Shown: positions 1 to 9,943, counted from the first letter of the stretch. The stretch is 64,000 nucleotides of DNA from Lachnoclostridium phytofermentans (GCF_000733755.1 NZ_JPOF01000002.1:1-64000), one strand, 5' to 3'. Program-made: numbers and translations. The notes: generated by a model from the letters alone, not told the origin.

Positions 1-204
1 CCTATTTAGGTAAAACCTATAATCATTTTTATGACATAATAACTCATTCTAAAAAAAAATTCAATCATAATTTACTTTTCTGCGTTAAAATAATAAAATA
101 TTTCTTTTTATCATCAAAATCCCACAACTTAATCTTAGGTAGAAAAAGATAAAAAACATGGTGATCTTACCAATGAACATCTAAGATCTAAAAAATTAAA
201 AAAA
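1..204. other. AT-rich intergenic start of window, no gene seen
   Basis: This stretch is strongly A/T-biased and contains no open frame with a ribosome-binding site. It lies downstream of the leftward maltodextrin operon and beyond its terminator. I see no promoter with both boxes, no repeat and no RNA gene in it. Confidence 0.6.
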
Positions 205-277
205 TCATCAAAAAGCGGGAATAAACGGTTCCTCTACGAAATTGTATCACTTCATAGAAGATTTCATTTATCCCCGC
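205..277 (-). terminator. Terminator of the maltodextrin operon
   Basis: Read on the minus strand, GCGGGGATAAA (277-267) pairs with TTTATTCCCGC (225-215), eleven pairs with one G-T wobble. The loop of about 40 nt can itself fold. A T-rich tract follows at 214-205. It begins about 15 nt after the malQ stop, the expected place for the operon's intrinsic terminator. Confidence 0.8.
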
Positions 278-292
278 CATTAAAAGGCTAAT

Positions 293-1771
293 TTACTCAC
301 GTATTACTAATTTTCTTAGTGCTTCTACCCTCTTCTCAAATGGTTCTAAAGAATTCATCTTCCATTCCCAATTTGGTGTTCCTAAGGTACCTGGAGTATT
401 AATTCTCCCCTTATCATCTAATTCTAGAATGTCTTGCATCGGTACAATTGACATATAAGAATCCTGCTTGTAAGTAAAATCAACAAACCTCCAAGCTGGC
501 GATCCTTCGGTACAATGAGAACTCTTTAGATCACGCAATACCCTTTTCTTAACTTTAGGATTTTGTGATTGATACCAACCTTTCATCGTCTGATTGTCGT
601 GCGTTCCAGTATATAATATTAGATGTTCTACATGGTCATAGTTACTATTTTCTTCTTCTCTAGGATTAAAGTTAAATTGTACAATACGCATTCCCTTAAA
701 TCCATAATGATCACGTAACGAAAGAACTTCGGGTCTAAGGTCGCCAAGGTCTTCTACCACTATCTTTATGTCCTTAAACTCCTTAAATACCTTGTCAAAT
801 AGCTGATACCCAGGAGCTTCCACCCATTCTCCTTCAATCGCTGTATCACAGGATGCTGGTATCTTCCAATAAGTATCAAACGCTCGAAAATGGTCAATCC
901 TTATGATATCAAACAACTTTGAATTATAAGAAAGACGCTTTAACCAAAAATCAAATCCTGTCTTTTCTATATAATCCCAGTCATAAATAGGATTTCCCCA
1001 ACGTTGTCCCGTCTTACTAAAGTAATCCGGTGGTACGCCTGCAACAAACGCTGGTTTTGAATCCGCATCCAGTAAGAAGCACTCTTGATTACTCCAGACA
1101 TCCAAGGAGTCTATACCAACATAGATTGGTATATCACCCATGATTTCAATTCCGTTTCGATTTGCATATTCTTTTAAATTCATCCATTGTGAAAAAAATT
1201 CATACTGAAGAAACATCTCATATGCAATTTTATCCTCTAAATGAGAGATATCATACTCCTTATTAATAATCCAAGTTTGCTGATCCTTAGGCCATTCATT
1301 CCAACAAATCAAGTTATTTTGCTTTTTTATGGTGAGGTATACCGCATACGGATAAACCCATTCTTGCTTAATAAATTCATGATACTCTTGATTTCGTTGC
1401 ATGGAAGATTTTGAACTGTTTTGTTGTAATTTAAAATTTTTATAAGCTTTTTTTAGATACTTTTCTTTGTATGCCCGTACTCCCTGATAATCAATATGGG
1501 TATAGTTTTTATGGTATGGCTTTGTATTTTCTAACAATCCATCCTTTTCTAATAAGTCTAAGCTAATATAGAGCTCATCACCTGCAAAGGAGGAGTAAGG
1601 CTGATATGGTGAGTTTCCATATCCAAGCGGATTTAAAGGTAATATTTGCCACAGAGTTATCCCTGCTTGCTTCATTAAGTCAATAAATCGATAGCTGTCT
1701 TCTCCGAAATCCCCAATACCGTAAGGGGATGGGAGGGATGCAACTGGCATTAAGATTCCCGCTTTTCTCAT
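293..1771 (-). CDS. malQ: 4-alpha-glucanotransferase (amylomaltase, GH77)
   Basis: Transfers 4-alpha-glucan segments between maltooligosaccharides in the cytoplasm, releasing glucose and making longer chains for the phosphorylase next door. The 492-residue length is normal for MalQ. The catalytic triad is readable: Asp293 in RIDHFRAF, Glu340 in VVEDLGDL and Asp392 in TGTHDNQT. The first two match the residue numbers I recall for Thermus amylomaltase. I chose the ATG at 1771 because GGGAGGAACCTAAC precedes it. A longer frame running to 1867 would overlap the upstream phosphorylase gene. It is the last gene of the operon, 13 nt after glgP. Confidence 0.95.
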   Translation of the reverse strand: MRKAGILMPVASLPSPYGIGDFGEDSYRFIDLMKQAGITLWQILPLNPLGYGNSPYQPYSSFAGDELYISLDLLEKDGLLENTKPYHKNYTHIDYQGVRAYKEKYLKKAYKNFKLQQNSSKSSMQRNQEYHEFIKQEWVYPYAVYLTIKKQNNLICWNEWPKDQQTWIINKEYDISHLEDKIAYEMFLQYEFFSQWMNLKEYANRNGIEIMGDIPIYVGIDSLDVWSNQECFLLDADSKPAFVAGVPPDYFSKTGQRWGNPIYDWDYIEKTGFDFWLKRLSYNSKLFDIIRIDHFRAFDTYWKIPASCDTAIEGEWVEAPGYQLFDKVFKEFKDIKIVVEDLGDLRPEVLSLRDHYGFKGMRIVQFNFNPREEENSNYDHVEHLILYTGTHDNQTMKGWYQSQNPKVKKRVLRDLKSSHCTEGSPAWRFVDFTYKQDSYMSIVPMQDILELDDKGRINTPGTLGTPNWEWKMNSLEPFEKRVEALRKLVIRE

Positions 1772-1784
1772 GTTAGGTTCCTCC

Positions 1785-4022
1785 CTAGTTAAGTTTCCAG
1801 ATTTCGTCATTATACTGTGCAATGGTACGGTCAGAAGAGAAATAACCTGCTTTTGAGATGTTAACAATCATCTTTTTCGCCCAAGCTTTACGATCTTCAT
1901 AATCTTTAAATGCTTCGTCTTTCTTTTCGATATACTCCTTTAAGTCAAGTAAAGTCATAAACCAGTCTTTGCTTATTATTTCATGATGTAATCGCTCCAG
2001 ATTTTCCTTCGAACCAACTGCTAATAATTCTACACTTACAATAAAATCAACTAATTCCTTGATTTGTGCATCCTTTTCGCAGATTTCTTTCGAACTATAG
2101 TCTGATTTCTCATAATGAGTAATAACTTCATCACTCTTTGCTCCAAAGATATAGATATTATCGTCACCTACTAATTCGTGAATCTCAACATTAGCACCAT
2201 CCTCTGTACCAAGAGTAATCGCACCATTTAACATAAACTTCATGTTACCAGTTCCGCTTGCTTCTTTCGACGCTAAGGATATCTGTTCTGAAATATCACA
2301 GGCAGGAATTAATTTTTCAGCAAGAGTTACATTGTAATTTTCTACCATAACTACATTCATGTATGGACTAACTTCTTTGTCTTTTGCAATTAGTTCTTGT
2401 AGGCAAAGGATTAGATGAATTATGTCTTTTGCGATTACGTAAGCTGGTGCAGCTTTCGCACCAAAGAGGAACGTAATTGGAGTAGACGGACGCTTGCCTG
2501 ATTTAATCTCTAAGTACTTATGAATAATATAAAGAGTATTCATCTGCTGACGTTTATACTCATGAAGACGCTTAATCTGAATATCATAAATAGAATCCGG
2601 ATTGAGTGTTAGATTTTGTGTCTTCTTTAAATAATCACTTAAAGCAACCTTCGCTTCCTTTTTAATCTCAAGCAAACGAGACAGAACCGTTTCATCCTTT
2701 TCATAATCTAAAAGTTTTGTTAAGTTCATTGCATCCTTTTTAAACTCGGAACCTATTAATTCTTCGAGCAAAGAAGTTAACGGCTTATTGCAATGTAATA
2801 ACCAACGTCGGAAGGTAATACCATTCGTCTTATTATTAAATTTGTCAGGGTATAATTCATAAAATGCTTTTAATTCGTTCTGTTTTAGTATGTCAGTATG
2901 AAGTGCTGCAACCCCATTAACACTAAATCCATAATGAATGTCGATAAAGGCCATGTGAACTCGTTTTTGCTTATCAATAATTGCAACTTCTTCATTTTTA
3001 TACTTTCTCTTAATTCTACGATCTAATGTCTGTATGATTGGAACCAAGTGTGGAACTACCTTCTTTAAATACTCCATAGGCCAAGTCTCTAACGCTTCCG
3101 CAAGGATTGTGTGATTTGTGTATGCACACATATTAGAAACGATAGATATCGCTTTTCTTATACTAACCCCTCTTTCCATTAATAAACGGATGAACTCTGG
3201 AATTACTAACGTAGGATGGGTGTCATTAATCTGCACAACGGCATAGTCAGCTAAATCATATAAGTTACTACCCTTTTCAACTGCTTCCTCTATAATATAT
3301 TGTGCAGCATTACTCACCATAAAGTACTGCTGATATATTCTAAGTAGCTTCCCTTTTTCGTCACTATCGTCCGGATATAAGAATAACGTTAGATTATGAC
3401 GGATATCTTCCTTATCAAAGTTAATGTTATCCGTGACTAGATTCTCATTAATTGTATCAATATCAAATAGATGCAACTTATTGGAACCACTCTCATATCC
3501 AGTTACATCGATATCATATAACGTTGATGTTAATGTAAAATCAGCAAACGGAATCTTATAATGTGTCTTTTTCTTTGTAAGCCAGCTTTCCTTTGTAATC
3601 CATGGGTTCTTCTCTTCCGTCTGTAGATTGTTCTTAAAAGTCTGCTTAAATAATCCATAATGATAATTTAAGCCAATACCATCCCCATCTAAGCCAAGAG
3701 TTGCGATGGAGTCAAGAAAACAAGCTGCTAATCGACCAAGTCCACCATTTCCTAAGGATGGCTCTAATTCTACTTCTTCAATCTCTGCCATACTCTTACC
3801 AAGAGATTGTAGTGCGTTTTCTACTTGATCGTAGATTCCAAGATTAATCAGGTTATTGGATAATAGTTTACCAATTAAGAATTCAGCGGATATATAATAT
3901 AATTTCTTCTTTGATTCATTCTTCTTACCACGTTTCACCATATCCTTGGTCATGGAAAGAAGATAATAATAAATTTCCTCGTTCGTCTTTAAAGTCTTTA
4001 GCTGTTCCAGTTTTTGATTCAT
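1785..4022 (-). CDS. glgP: Glycogen/maltodextrin phosphorylase (GT35)
   Basis: Phosphorolyses alpha-1,4-glucan ends to glucose-1-phosphate with pyridoxal phosphate as cofactor. The PLP-binding lysine is Lys595 in GTGNMKF, and [19 protein letters not shown] at about 88-105 is the conserved substrate-site segment. At 745 residues it is shorter than the E. coli and muscle enzymes (about 800-840), consistent with the compact clostridial type. The start is preceded by GAGGAG. It sits between the amylase and malQ, so it probably degrades imported maltodextrins as well as glycogen. Family membership is certain; glycogen versus maltodextrin preference cannot be read from the sequence. Confidence 0.94.
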   Translation of the reverse strand: MNQKLEQLKTLKTNEEIYYYLLSMTKDMVKRGKKNESKKKLYYISAEFLIGKLLSNNLINLGIYDQVENALQSLGKSMAEIEEVELEPSLGNGGLGRLAACFLDSIATLGLDGDGIGLNYHYGLFKQTFKNNLQTEEKNPWITKESWLTKKKTHYKIPFADFTLTSTLYDIDVTGYESGSNKLHLFDIDTINENLVTDNINFDKEDIRHNLTLFLYPDDSDEKGKLLRIYQQYFMVSNAAQYIIEEAVEKGSNLYDLADYAVVQINDTHPTLVIPEFIRLLMERGVSIRKAISIVSNMCAYTNHTILAEALETWPMEYLKKVVPHLVPIIQTLDRRIKRKYKNEEVAIIDKQKRVHMAFIDIHYGFSVNGVAALHTDILKQNELKAFYELYPDKFNNKTNGITFRRWLLHCNKPLTSLLEELIGSEFKKDAMNLTKLLDYEKDETVLSRLLEIKKEAKVALSDYLKKTQNLTLNPDSIYDIQIKRLHEYKRQQMNTLYIIHKYLEIKSGKRPSTPITFLFGAKAAPAYVIAKDIIHLILCLQELIAKDKEVSPYMNVVMVENYNVTLAEKLIPACDISEQISLASKEASGTGNMKFMLNGAITLGTEDGANVEIHELVGDDNIYIFGAKSDEVITHYEKSDYSSKEICEKDAQIKELVDFIVSVELLAVGSKENLERLHHEIISKDWFMTLLDLKEYIEKKDEAFKDYEDRKAWAKKMIVNISKAGYFSSDRTIAQYNDEIWKLN

Positions 4023-4076
4023 TCTTTATCTCCTCATCTCTATTCACTCAAGTAATCATCTGTTACCATACGTTTT

Positions 4077-5801
4077 CTACTTCAATATTACGATTGCGTA
4101 CGCCGGTAACGTTACCAATTCATTTTGCAGACTTGGCTGTTGTGCTGTAGTTGTAAGCGCTCCACGGATAGATTCATAGGAATAATCTTTCTTAGATAAC
4201 GTAAGCTGCTTTTCTTCTGGGCTTAAATTATATAGAACTATGATAGAGGAGCCTTCATATGTCTTCGTTACCGCTGCGATATCTTGATCACTCATTGGTA
4301 TCATCTCGACTTTTCCTCTCGCAATCTCAGGATTTTCATTCCGTAACCTGATCGCTTTCCTATAATAATTTAATATGGAAGAAGAATCTTTACTCTGTGC
4401 ATCCACACCAGGAAAATGCTGCTCTTGACGCTCCATCTTTGGTGGTCCCATTGTAATTCCTGTTTTATCGGTATCAGACCAAAGCATAGGTGCTCTCTTA
4501 TTTTCATCTTTTCCAACACCCGACAAGCCGATTTCTTCGCCATAATATAGAAAGCTACTTCCATTCATAAAGAGATTAATTCCACCAAGAAGTTTCACTT
4601 TATCCTCATCATAGGAAACATAGGCTGCGGCGCGATTATTGTCATGATTACTGACAAACGATGCATCAATATAATTCGGATTTTTTGATTCAAATATCGT
4701 TTGAACCTGCACCATATTCGAAGCAAGATTGTAACCAGCCTTAGAAAGACCAGCGGTCTTAACAGCAGATGCAATTTTACCAACGGAATCTCCATAAGCA
4801 TAGTTAAAGATGCTATCGATACCGCTCTCATAATAAGAAGCTATAGTTCCAAAAGAATCCCAAACTTCAGCTACTAAGTAACAATTTGGATCTTTTTCTT
4901 TACAAAAATTTGTAAACCAGGATAAAACCTCAATATTCTTCTCTGGAGAACCCGTAAAATACTCTTTCGCTGCATCCAAACGAAATCCTCCAACCCCTAG
5001 GTCTAACCAATAGCTTGCTATCTTTTCGATTTCTCCTCTTACCATGTCACTACTTAGATTTAAATCTGGCATCTCATTCCAGAATACTGCTTCATAATAC
5101 CAATCGGTCATACCTACTCGGTAATAAGTACTACTATCTGCCTTATCTTTCTCAAAATTATAAAAATCAATATAAGGACATTCCTTAGAATCCGGTGCCT
5201 TTCCCTCAGGAAGCTTCCTTATATAGTCTGTTGCTTCTACAAACCAAGGATTTTCATCCGAAGTATGATTGAATATAAAATCAATAATAACCTTAATACC
5301 ACGTTTTTCACACTCGCTTAACAGAGTTTTAAAATCCTCCAAAGTTCCATAGCTTGGGTCAATGCTATAATAATCATTTACATCGTATTTATGGTAGGTA
5401 TCCGATGGCATGATCGGCATTAACCAGATACCATCGATTCCTAAATCAGAATCTGTGCTTGGATCATTATCATTTAAATAGTCAAGTTTTGAAATTAAAC
5501 CATTAATATCACCAATTCCATCCCCATTACTATCACAGAAGGAATATAAAAAAACTTCATAGTAAGTACGATAATTATCTTCTATCTTATGTAACTCATT
5601 CGTAGCGATTGGCGGATATTCATTCATTCCATTCTCTACCCCCTCGGAAGGTGAGGTAGTAACAGTCGGAGTTACCACCTCAGTAATCTCTTCGTTTGGT
5701 GTAGGAATGGAATTATTATTATTTTGAGTTATCTTACTACAACCGCTAAGTAATAACGCATTAATTAATAAGAGACACCCAAATCTTTTTGACTTTCTCA
5801 T
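4077..5801 (-). CDS. Alpha-amylase family lipoprotein (GH13), cell-surface
   Basis: Predicted to hydrolyse alpha-1,4-glucans outside the membrane. The N-terminus is a lipoprotein signal ending LLLSGC, with Cys21 as the lipidated residue. A Thr/Pro/Glu-rich linker (about 25-65) follows, then a GH13 barrel. Catalytic residues are visible: Asp276 in GFRLDAAKEY, Glu312 in LVAEVWD and Asp387 in FVSNHDNNR. The motif DFIFNHT at 174-180 is conserved region I. At 574 residues the length suits a single-domain amylase or neopullulanase-like enzyme. It follows the malG-like gene in the same operon, so its products would feed the adjacent transporter. Exact specificity (amylase, oligo-glucosidase) is open. 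Confidence 0.92.
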   Translation of the reverse strand: MRKSKRFGCLLLINALLLSGCSKITQNNNNSIPTPNEEITEVVTPTVTTSPSEGVENGMNEYPPIATNELHKIEDNYRTYYEVFLYSFCDSNGDGIGDINGLISKLDYLNDNDPSTDSDLGIDGIWLMPIMPSDTYHKYDVNDYYSIDPSYGTLEDFKTLLSECEKRGIKVIIDFIFNHTSDENPWFVEATDYIRKLPEGKAPDSKECPYIDFYNFEKDKADSSTYYRVGMTDWYYEAVFWNEMPDLNLSSDMVRGEIEKIASYWLDLGVGGFRLDAAKEYFTGSPEKNIEVLSWFTNFCKEKDPNCYLVAEVWDSFGTIASYYESGIDSIFNYAYGDSVGKIASAVKTAGLSKAGYNLASNMVQVQTIFESKNPNYIDASFVSNHDNNRAAAYVSYDEDKVKLLGGINLFMNGSSFLYYGEEIGLSGVGKDENKRAPMLWSDTDKTGITMGPPKMERQEQHFPGVDAQSKDSSSILNYYRKAIRLRNENPEIARGKVEMIPMSDQDIAAVTKTYEGSSIIVLYNLSPEEKQLTLSKKDYSYESIRGALTTTAQQPSLQNELVTLPAYAIVILK

Positions 5802-5831
5802 CCCTGCCCCCTCCGATCAATTTTATAGTCA

Positions 5832-6716
5832 TTAACCTTTGACAGAACCGGACAGACCGTCTGTATAATATTTCTGCATTACGATAAATAATAAAGCAAT
5901 TGGTATCGATACACATACAGCTCCTGCTGCAAATCTTGTGTACCAGTTTTGAATGAATTCTTTCTCCAACATCGTCCATAATCCGATAGAAACAGTGTAA
6001 TTTTCATACTTATCTCCCATGATTACCTTGGCAAAGATAAAATCTAGCCAAGGAGCTAAGAAGGAGGTTAAGATAGTATATACAATGATAGGTTTTGATA
6101 ATGGCATTGTAATTTTAGTAAATACACTCCATTTTGTAGCTCCATCAATTTGAGCTGCTTCATCAATTGCTTTCGGAATCGTATCAAAAAATCCTTTTGC
6201 GATATAATACCCAAGCCCTGCTCCTCCAGAGTATACAAGGATTAAAGCAATTAATGATTGAGTAATTCCTATCCCTTTTAAGATATAGTAAACAGCAATC
6301 ATGGACATAAATCCTGGGAACATGTTTAGAATCAGCCCAAAGTTCATCATTGTCTTTCTACCCTTAAATCTAGTCCTTGATAAAGAATAGGAAATACATA
6401 ATACATAAAATGTGGATATAATACAGGAAAAGATAGCGACTACTAAGGTGTTCATAAACCATCTGCCAAAGTAGAATAAGTCATTCTCTTTAAACAAGCG
6501 AATGTAATTATCTAAAGTAAACTTTGTCGGTAAGAATTGTCCAGTATATGGACCTGTTCCATCTCCTTTAAAAGAGGTTATAATTACCCAAACAATCGGT
6601 AATATCCAGATAATAGCAAGTACCGATAAGAGAATATGTACGAAGGTATTCGTAAGGAGCTTCCTCTTTCTCATGGAACGATTGTGTTTCATTTTAGTCT
6701 CTTTTTTTACCATCAT
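5832..6716 (-). CDS. malG: Maltodextrin ABC transporter permease, MalG-like
   Basis: Inner-membrane subunit of a carbohydrate importer of the CUT1 family. The 294 residues hold about six membrane segments and the cytoplasmic EAA loop DEAAQIDGATKWSVFTKITM, which contacts the ATPase. The first two codons are both ATG; starting at 6716 gives a 4-nt ATGA overlap with the MalF-like stop, starting at 6713 a 1-nt overlap. Either way the two permeases are translationally coupled. The assignment to maltodextrin rests on the operon partners (amylase, phosphorylase, glucanotransferase), not on the permease sequence itself. Confidence 0.9.
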   Translation of the reverse strand: MMVKKETKMKHNRSMRKRKLLTNTFVHILLSVLAIIWILPIVWVIITSFKGDGTGPYTGQFLPTKFTLDNYIRLFKENDLFYFGRWFMNTLVVAIFSCIISTFYVLCISYSLSRTRFKGRKTMMNFGLILNMFPGFMSMIAVYYILKGIGITQSLIALILVYSGGAGLGYYIAKGFFDTIPKAIDEAAQIDGATKWSVFTKITMPLSKPIIVYTILTSFLAPWLDFIFAKVIMGDKYENYTVSIGLWTMLEKEFIQNWYTRFAAGAVCVSIPIALLFIVMQKYYTDGLSGSVKG

Positions 6717-8110
6717 TGGAATCCCTCCTCATCTTTGTAGGATTTTGTCCTACGGTAAGTGATTAACGATATTACGGCACTTAATACAAATACCAAAATA
6801 CCGATAACTGCTGCATAGGAGTAGTCAAAGCTATTGACCGTTAGCTTATAAAGCCATGTTACTAACAAGTCTGTAGTACCGGATTGATAATAATGAAGAT
6901 TAATTGGATTACCACCAGTTAATAAAAAGATTACGTTAAAGTTATTTAAATTACCAACAAACTGTGTAATTAAATAAGGTGTGGTTACAAATAACATATA
7001 AGGTAACGTAATCTTAAAGTAAATCTTTACTGCATTAGCACCATCAATTTTTGCTGACTCATACAATTCAGCTGGTATGTTTTGAAGAATACCAGTTGTA
7101 ATTAACATCGTATATGGAACACCTACCCAAAGGTTGACAATAATTACGGTTACTCTTGCCCAGGTTGTATTCGTAAAGAACGGAAGTGCATTTTTAATAA
7201 CTCCAAGTTGCATTAGTAAGGAATTTACTGGTCCTTGTTCTGTTAGCATACTACGGATAATTAATAGGGATACGAATTGAGGAACTGCAATTGACATTAC
7301 AAAAATAGTTCTCCAAAAGCTCTTAAGTCTGGTACCCTTACGGTTAATAATCATTGCAAGAACCATACCAAAGAAGTAATTTAAAAATGTTGCAAAAACA
7401 GCCCAAATAAGTGTCCAGCCTAGAATAGGCCAAAAGGTTCTACCAATGATATTTCCAGCATTTAGCATACTCTTAAAATTATCAAGTCCAATCCAATGAA
7501 ATAGATTTCCTGGAGGCTGATGCTTTGCATCAAAGTTCGTAAATGCAATTAAGATCATAAAACAAAGAGGTAAGATATTGAATATTAAAATACCCATGAT
7601 TGGAAAAAACATTAATGTCCTATGTATCTTGCGGTCAAAATAGGATTTCACATCATCAATAAAGCTAGGTATTTTTTCCCCTTTTTCCTTCTTTCTTTGT
7701 ACCTCATACGCTGCTTTCACATTCGTATGCCACATGATTACAAATGCTAGTATAATAAATAAAGCAACAACCGCTGCTAATAAAAGAAGCATGGAGTTAT
7801 CCCCTGCCATTTTTACAGGTAGTTTTGTTTCAGGATCAATATACATTCCCTGCTGCACTTCACCTAAGTCATCAAAATGTGAGAAAGCATTAATTCCGAT
7901 CGTTACCATATAAAATAAAAATCCTAATTCTGCACCTAGGAATATCAAACCTTTTATAATTTGTTTTCGCAAAAGATTTCCTAATCCCATGATTATAAAA
8001 GATAGTCTAGTAAGTAGATCCCCTTCCTTCCAAATCATACCGATTGTTTTGAATGGATTTTCTCGTGCTTTTTTCTGCCTGCTAGCGGCTTCCTTTCTTC
8101 TGCTGCTCAT
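6713..8110 (-). CDS. malF: Maltodextrin ABC transporter permease, MalF-like
   Basis: Partner of the MalG-like subunit in a CUT1 importer. The 465-residue chain is long for the family because of an N-terminal extension: a basic tail, a hydrophobic hairpin near 55-75, a non-cytoplasmic stretch and another membrane segment near 107-127. E. coli MalF has a comparable pair of additional N-terminal segments. The EAA loop ESAKIDGANAVKIYFKITLP is present in the C-terminal half. The gene begins after GGAGGAATGGTAGC. A 350-nt spacer separates it from the binding-protein gene and carries strong RNA structure. Confidence 0.9.
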   Translation of the reverse strand: MSSRRKEAASRQKKARENPFKTIGMIWKEGDLLTRLSFIIMGLGNLLRKQIIKGLIFLGAELGFLFYMVTIGINAFSHFDDLGEVQQGMYIDPETKLPVKMAGDNSMLLLLAAVVALFIILAFVIMWHTNVKAAYEVQRKKEKGEKIPSFIDDVKSYFDRKIHRTLMFFPIMGILIFNILPLCFMILIAFTNFDAKHQPPGNLFHWIGLDNFKSMLNAGNIIGRTFWPILGWTLIWAVFATFLNYFFGMVLAMIINRKGTRLKSFWRTIFVMSIAVPQFVSLLIIRSMLTEQGPVNSLLMQLGVIKNALPFFTNTTWARVTVIIVNLWVGVPYTMLITTGILQNIPAELYESAKIDGANAVKIYFKITLPYMLFVTTPYLITQFVGNLNNFNVIFLLTGGNPINLHYYQSGTTDLLVTWLYKLTVNSFDYSYAAVIGILVFVLSAVISLITYRRTKSYKDEEGFQ

Positions 8111-8298
8111 GCTACCATTCCTCCTTTTCCAATTCCCTAACCTTTTAAGGTTATTCCTATAAGGCTATTCGTTAAGACTCAACCCTTTTGTTCTTTTCTT
8201 ACATTTGCACAGGTTATGTACCTAATGAAATACTTCTCTGTTGTACCTGTTGATTATGATAAGAAAAAGTAGTGAAGTTGTTTCTCTTATTGACTATG

Positions 8299-8350
8299 AC
8301 AAGAAATTTTTTATGAATCATTCCTTCTCTTGTATCACAATGAAAAATTA
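8299..8350. repeat. ACAAG-hairpin repeat copy in the malE-malF spacer
   Basis: ACAAGAAA (from 8299) can pair with TTCTCTTGT about 25 nt later. A tandem neighbour just before it uses ATAAGAAA and TTTCTCTTAT, so the second base pair changes from T-A to C-G while pairing is kept. Similar hairpins lie at about 21507-21557 and 44875-44923. Overlapping open frames here on both strands (8214-8459) have no convincing ribosome-binding site and I do not call them genes. Confidence 0.45.
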
Positions 8351-8404
8351 TGCGAAGCGTACCTTCTCTTGTTTGTTGAATCATAACGAATCCTCTTATA
8401 GGAA

Positions 8405-8441
8405 GTGCTGCTGCTTGGTAGCGAATACCTTGCAGCAGCAC
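8405..8441 (-). promoter_or_regulatory. Intercistronic stem-loop after malE
   Basis: GTGCTGCTGC (8405-8414) and GCAGCAGCAC (8432-8441) form a perfect ten-pair stem, extended inward by GGTA/TACC around a GCGAA loop. It starts about 20 nt after the malE stop in the leftward transcript and no T-run follows. That makes it a likely mRNA-stabilising or processing element rather than a full terminator. Such elements raise binding-protein levels above permease levels in other sugar operons. Confidence 0.7.
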
Positions 8442-8461
8442 CTTATTATACCAAGTTGACC

Positions 8462-9820
8462 TTAGTTCAATGCAGTTAATACATTTGTTACAAATGCATC
8501 TAACTGTTCCTGCATATTTTCTTTCGTTATTTCCTTATTATAAACACCAGCTCCAAAACCTTCTGCTGGAGACCAGAAATTACCCATCTGAGGAATTGTT
8601 GACTGGAACTGTGTATAAGCTGCCTGCTCACTTAAAGCTGCAACTGCAATATTAGCAGATACTTCTGGATCAGATACTAAGGATGTAACGGTAGGAGCAA
8701 TACTTCTTGCAAGGAAACGAATCTTCTGGCACTCTTCACCACCAAGGTAAGCAGCTAATGCCTGAGCAGCTTCCATAGCTTCTGGATCTGTATTCATATT
8801 GACACCGATGTATTTGTAGTCAGCGAAGGACTTTAACTGACTATCTTGGCCGTCTAAGCTAATGGTTGGAAGTTTTGTTGCTGCATAGTTATCACCAAGC
8901 GCTTTTTGTATATTCTCTGCATTCCATGTACCAGAACACCATGCTCCAAGTTTGCCTTTCGTTAATGCATCAATTGCATTTGCACCATTCTCTGTTTCCA
9001 TTAAGAATTTGTTGCTTGTTGCTAGATCCACTAAATAATTACCGACTTTTACTCCGTTTTCATTGTTGAACGTACATTCTGTAGCATTCTGTCCATCTGC
9101 ACCGAATAAGGAGCATCCACCAGCAAAGAAGAAAGATGCAAGATACCAGCCATTATCTAAGTCCATACTAAAATTCTTTACATCTGCACCTAAATCTTTT
9201 GCCATCATTACGTCAAGGGACTTAACCTCTTCTTCTGTGTACTTGCTCTTGTCATAGTACATAAACCAGGAATTTGGAGTAAATGGAACTGCATATAACA
9301 TATCATTAAAGGTTGCGGCTGTGATAGAACCAGCAGTTGCACCACCATTTGCAGCTGTAATTTCATCTTGATATAAAGTGATTGGAGCTAAAATACCATT
9401 CTCAACTAAGAATGCGGTCTGGTCAGATGCAAACATAAATACATCTGCTGCAGCTGCTGCATCCTTGGAAAGTTCAGTCTTTGCATCGGCCTCAGAAACA
9501 GCACCATATGTAAATGTAATATCCCACTCTGGATGAGCTTCGTTGAATTTGTCACACATATAACCTAATAAACTTGAACCATAACCTTCAAAAGCTACTT
9601 GCTCTTCTTGAGGACCCCAAACTTTTAAGTTGATTTTTTTTGCTTCCGCAGGTGTATTCTCTGGAGCTTTGGTAGGCTCTGTAGTTGCTACTGCTGTGGT
9701 TGGTGTTGGTTTTGTTTCATTTGAACCGCTTGTGCTATCTTTCTTACCACATGCTGCAAGTGAACCTAATGTCATAACGAGCGCTAAAGATAACGCTAGA
9801 ACCTTACTTGCTTTCTTCAT
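8462..9820 (-). CDS. malE: Maltodextrin ABC transporter substrate-binding lipoprotein, MalE-like
   Basis: Extracellular solute-binding protein family 1 receptor that hands maltooligosaccharides to the permeases. The signal peptide ends in a lipobox LAACG with Cys near residue 24, followed by a Ser/Thr/Pro/Glu linker to about 60 and a two-lobed binding domain. The 452-residue length is normal. The start is an ATG behind GGGAGG. It is the first gene of the operon and is driven by the promoter at 9915-9943. Maltodextrin as ligand is inferred from the neighbours. Confidence 0.92.
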   Translation of the reverse strand: MKKASKVLALSLALVMTLGSLAACGKKDSTSGSNETKPTPTTAVATTEPTKAPENTPAEAKKINLKVWGPQEEQVAFEGYGSSLLGYMCDKFNEAHPEWDITFTYGAVSEADAKTELSKDAAAAADVFMFASDQTAFLVENGILAPITLYQDEITAANGGATAGSITAATFNDMLYAVPFTPNSWFMYYDKSKYTEEEVKSLDVMMAKDLGADVKNFSMDLDNGWYLASFFFAGGCSLFGADGQNATECTFNNENGVKVGNYLVDLATSNKFLMETENGANAIDALTKGKLGAWCSGTWNAENIQKALGDNYAATKLPTISLDGQDSQLKSFADYKYIGVNMNTDPEAMEAAQALAAYLGGEECQKIRFLARSIAPTVTSLVSDPEVSANIAVAALSEQAAYTQFQSTIPQMGNFWSPAEGFGAGVYNKEITKENMQEQLDAFVTNVLTALN

Positions 9821-9882
9821 TATAAATTACCTCCCTTAAATTATAAATGTGTAATCTCGAACAACGATTACATTCTTGGAAC

Positions 9883-9906
9883 AGTTTTCGTTTATTTTCG
9901 AAAACT
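9883..9906. promoter_or_regulatory. Candidate LacI-family operator at the malE transcription start
   Basis: AGTTTTCG and CGAAAACT form an inverted repeat, and TTTTCGAAAA at 9895-9904 is a perfect palindrome with a central CG, as is usual in LacI-family operators. It lies immediately downstream of the malE -10 box, so bound repressor would block initiation or early elongation. A related half-match, GTTTTCGAAAC, lies beside the regulator's own promoter. Confidence 0.65.
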
Positions 9907-9914
9907 ATAACTAT

Positions 9915-9943
9915 ATACTAAACAAATATATGCCAATTGTCAA
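9915..9943 (-). promoter_or_regulatory. Promoter of the maltodextrin operon
   Basis: On the minus strand TTGACA (9943-9938) and TAGTAT (9920-9915) are separated by exactly 17 nt, an excellent SigA-type promoter. The predicted start near 9908 leaves a leader of about 90 nt before the malE ATG at 9820, ending in GGGAGGTAATTTATA. Confidence 0.85.

Noticed and set aside
8214-8459. Overlapping open frames of about 70 codons on both strands between malE and malF
   Set aside because: They overlap each other on opposite strands, have no ribosome-binding site and are explained by the hairpin repeats in this spacer.
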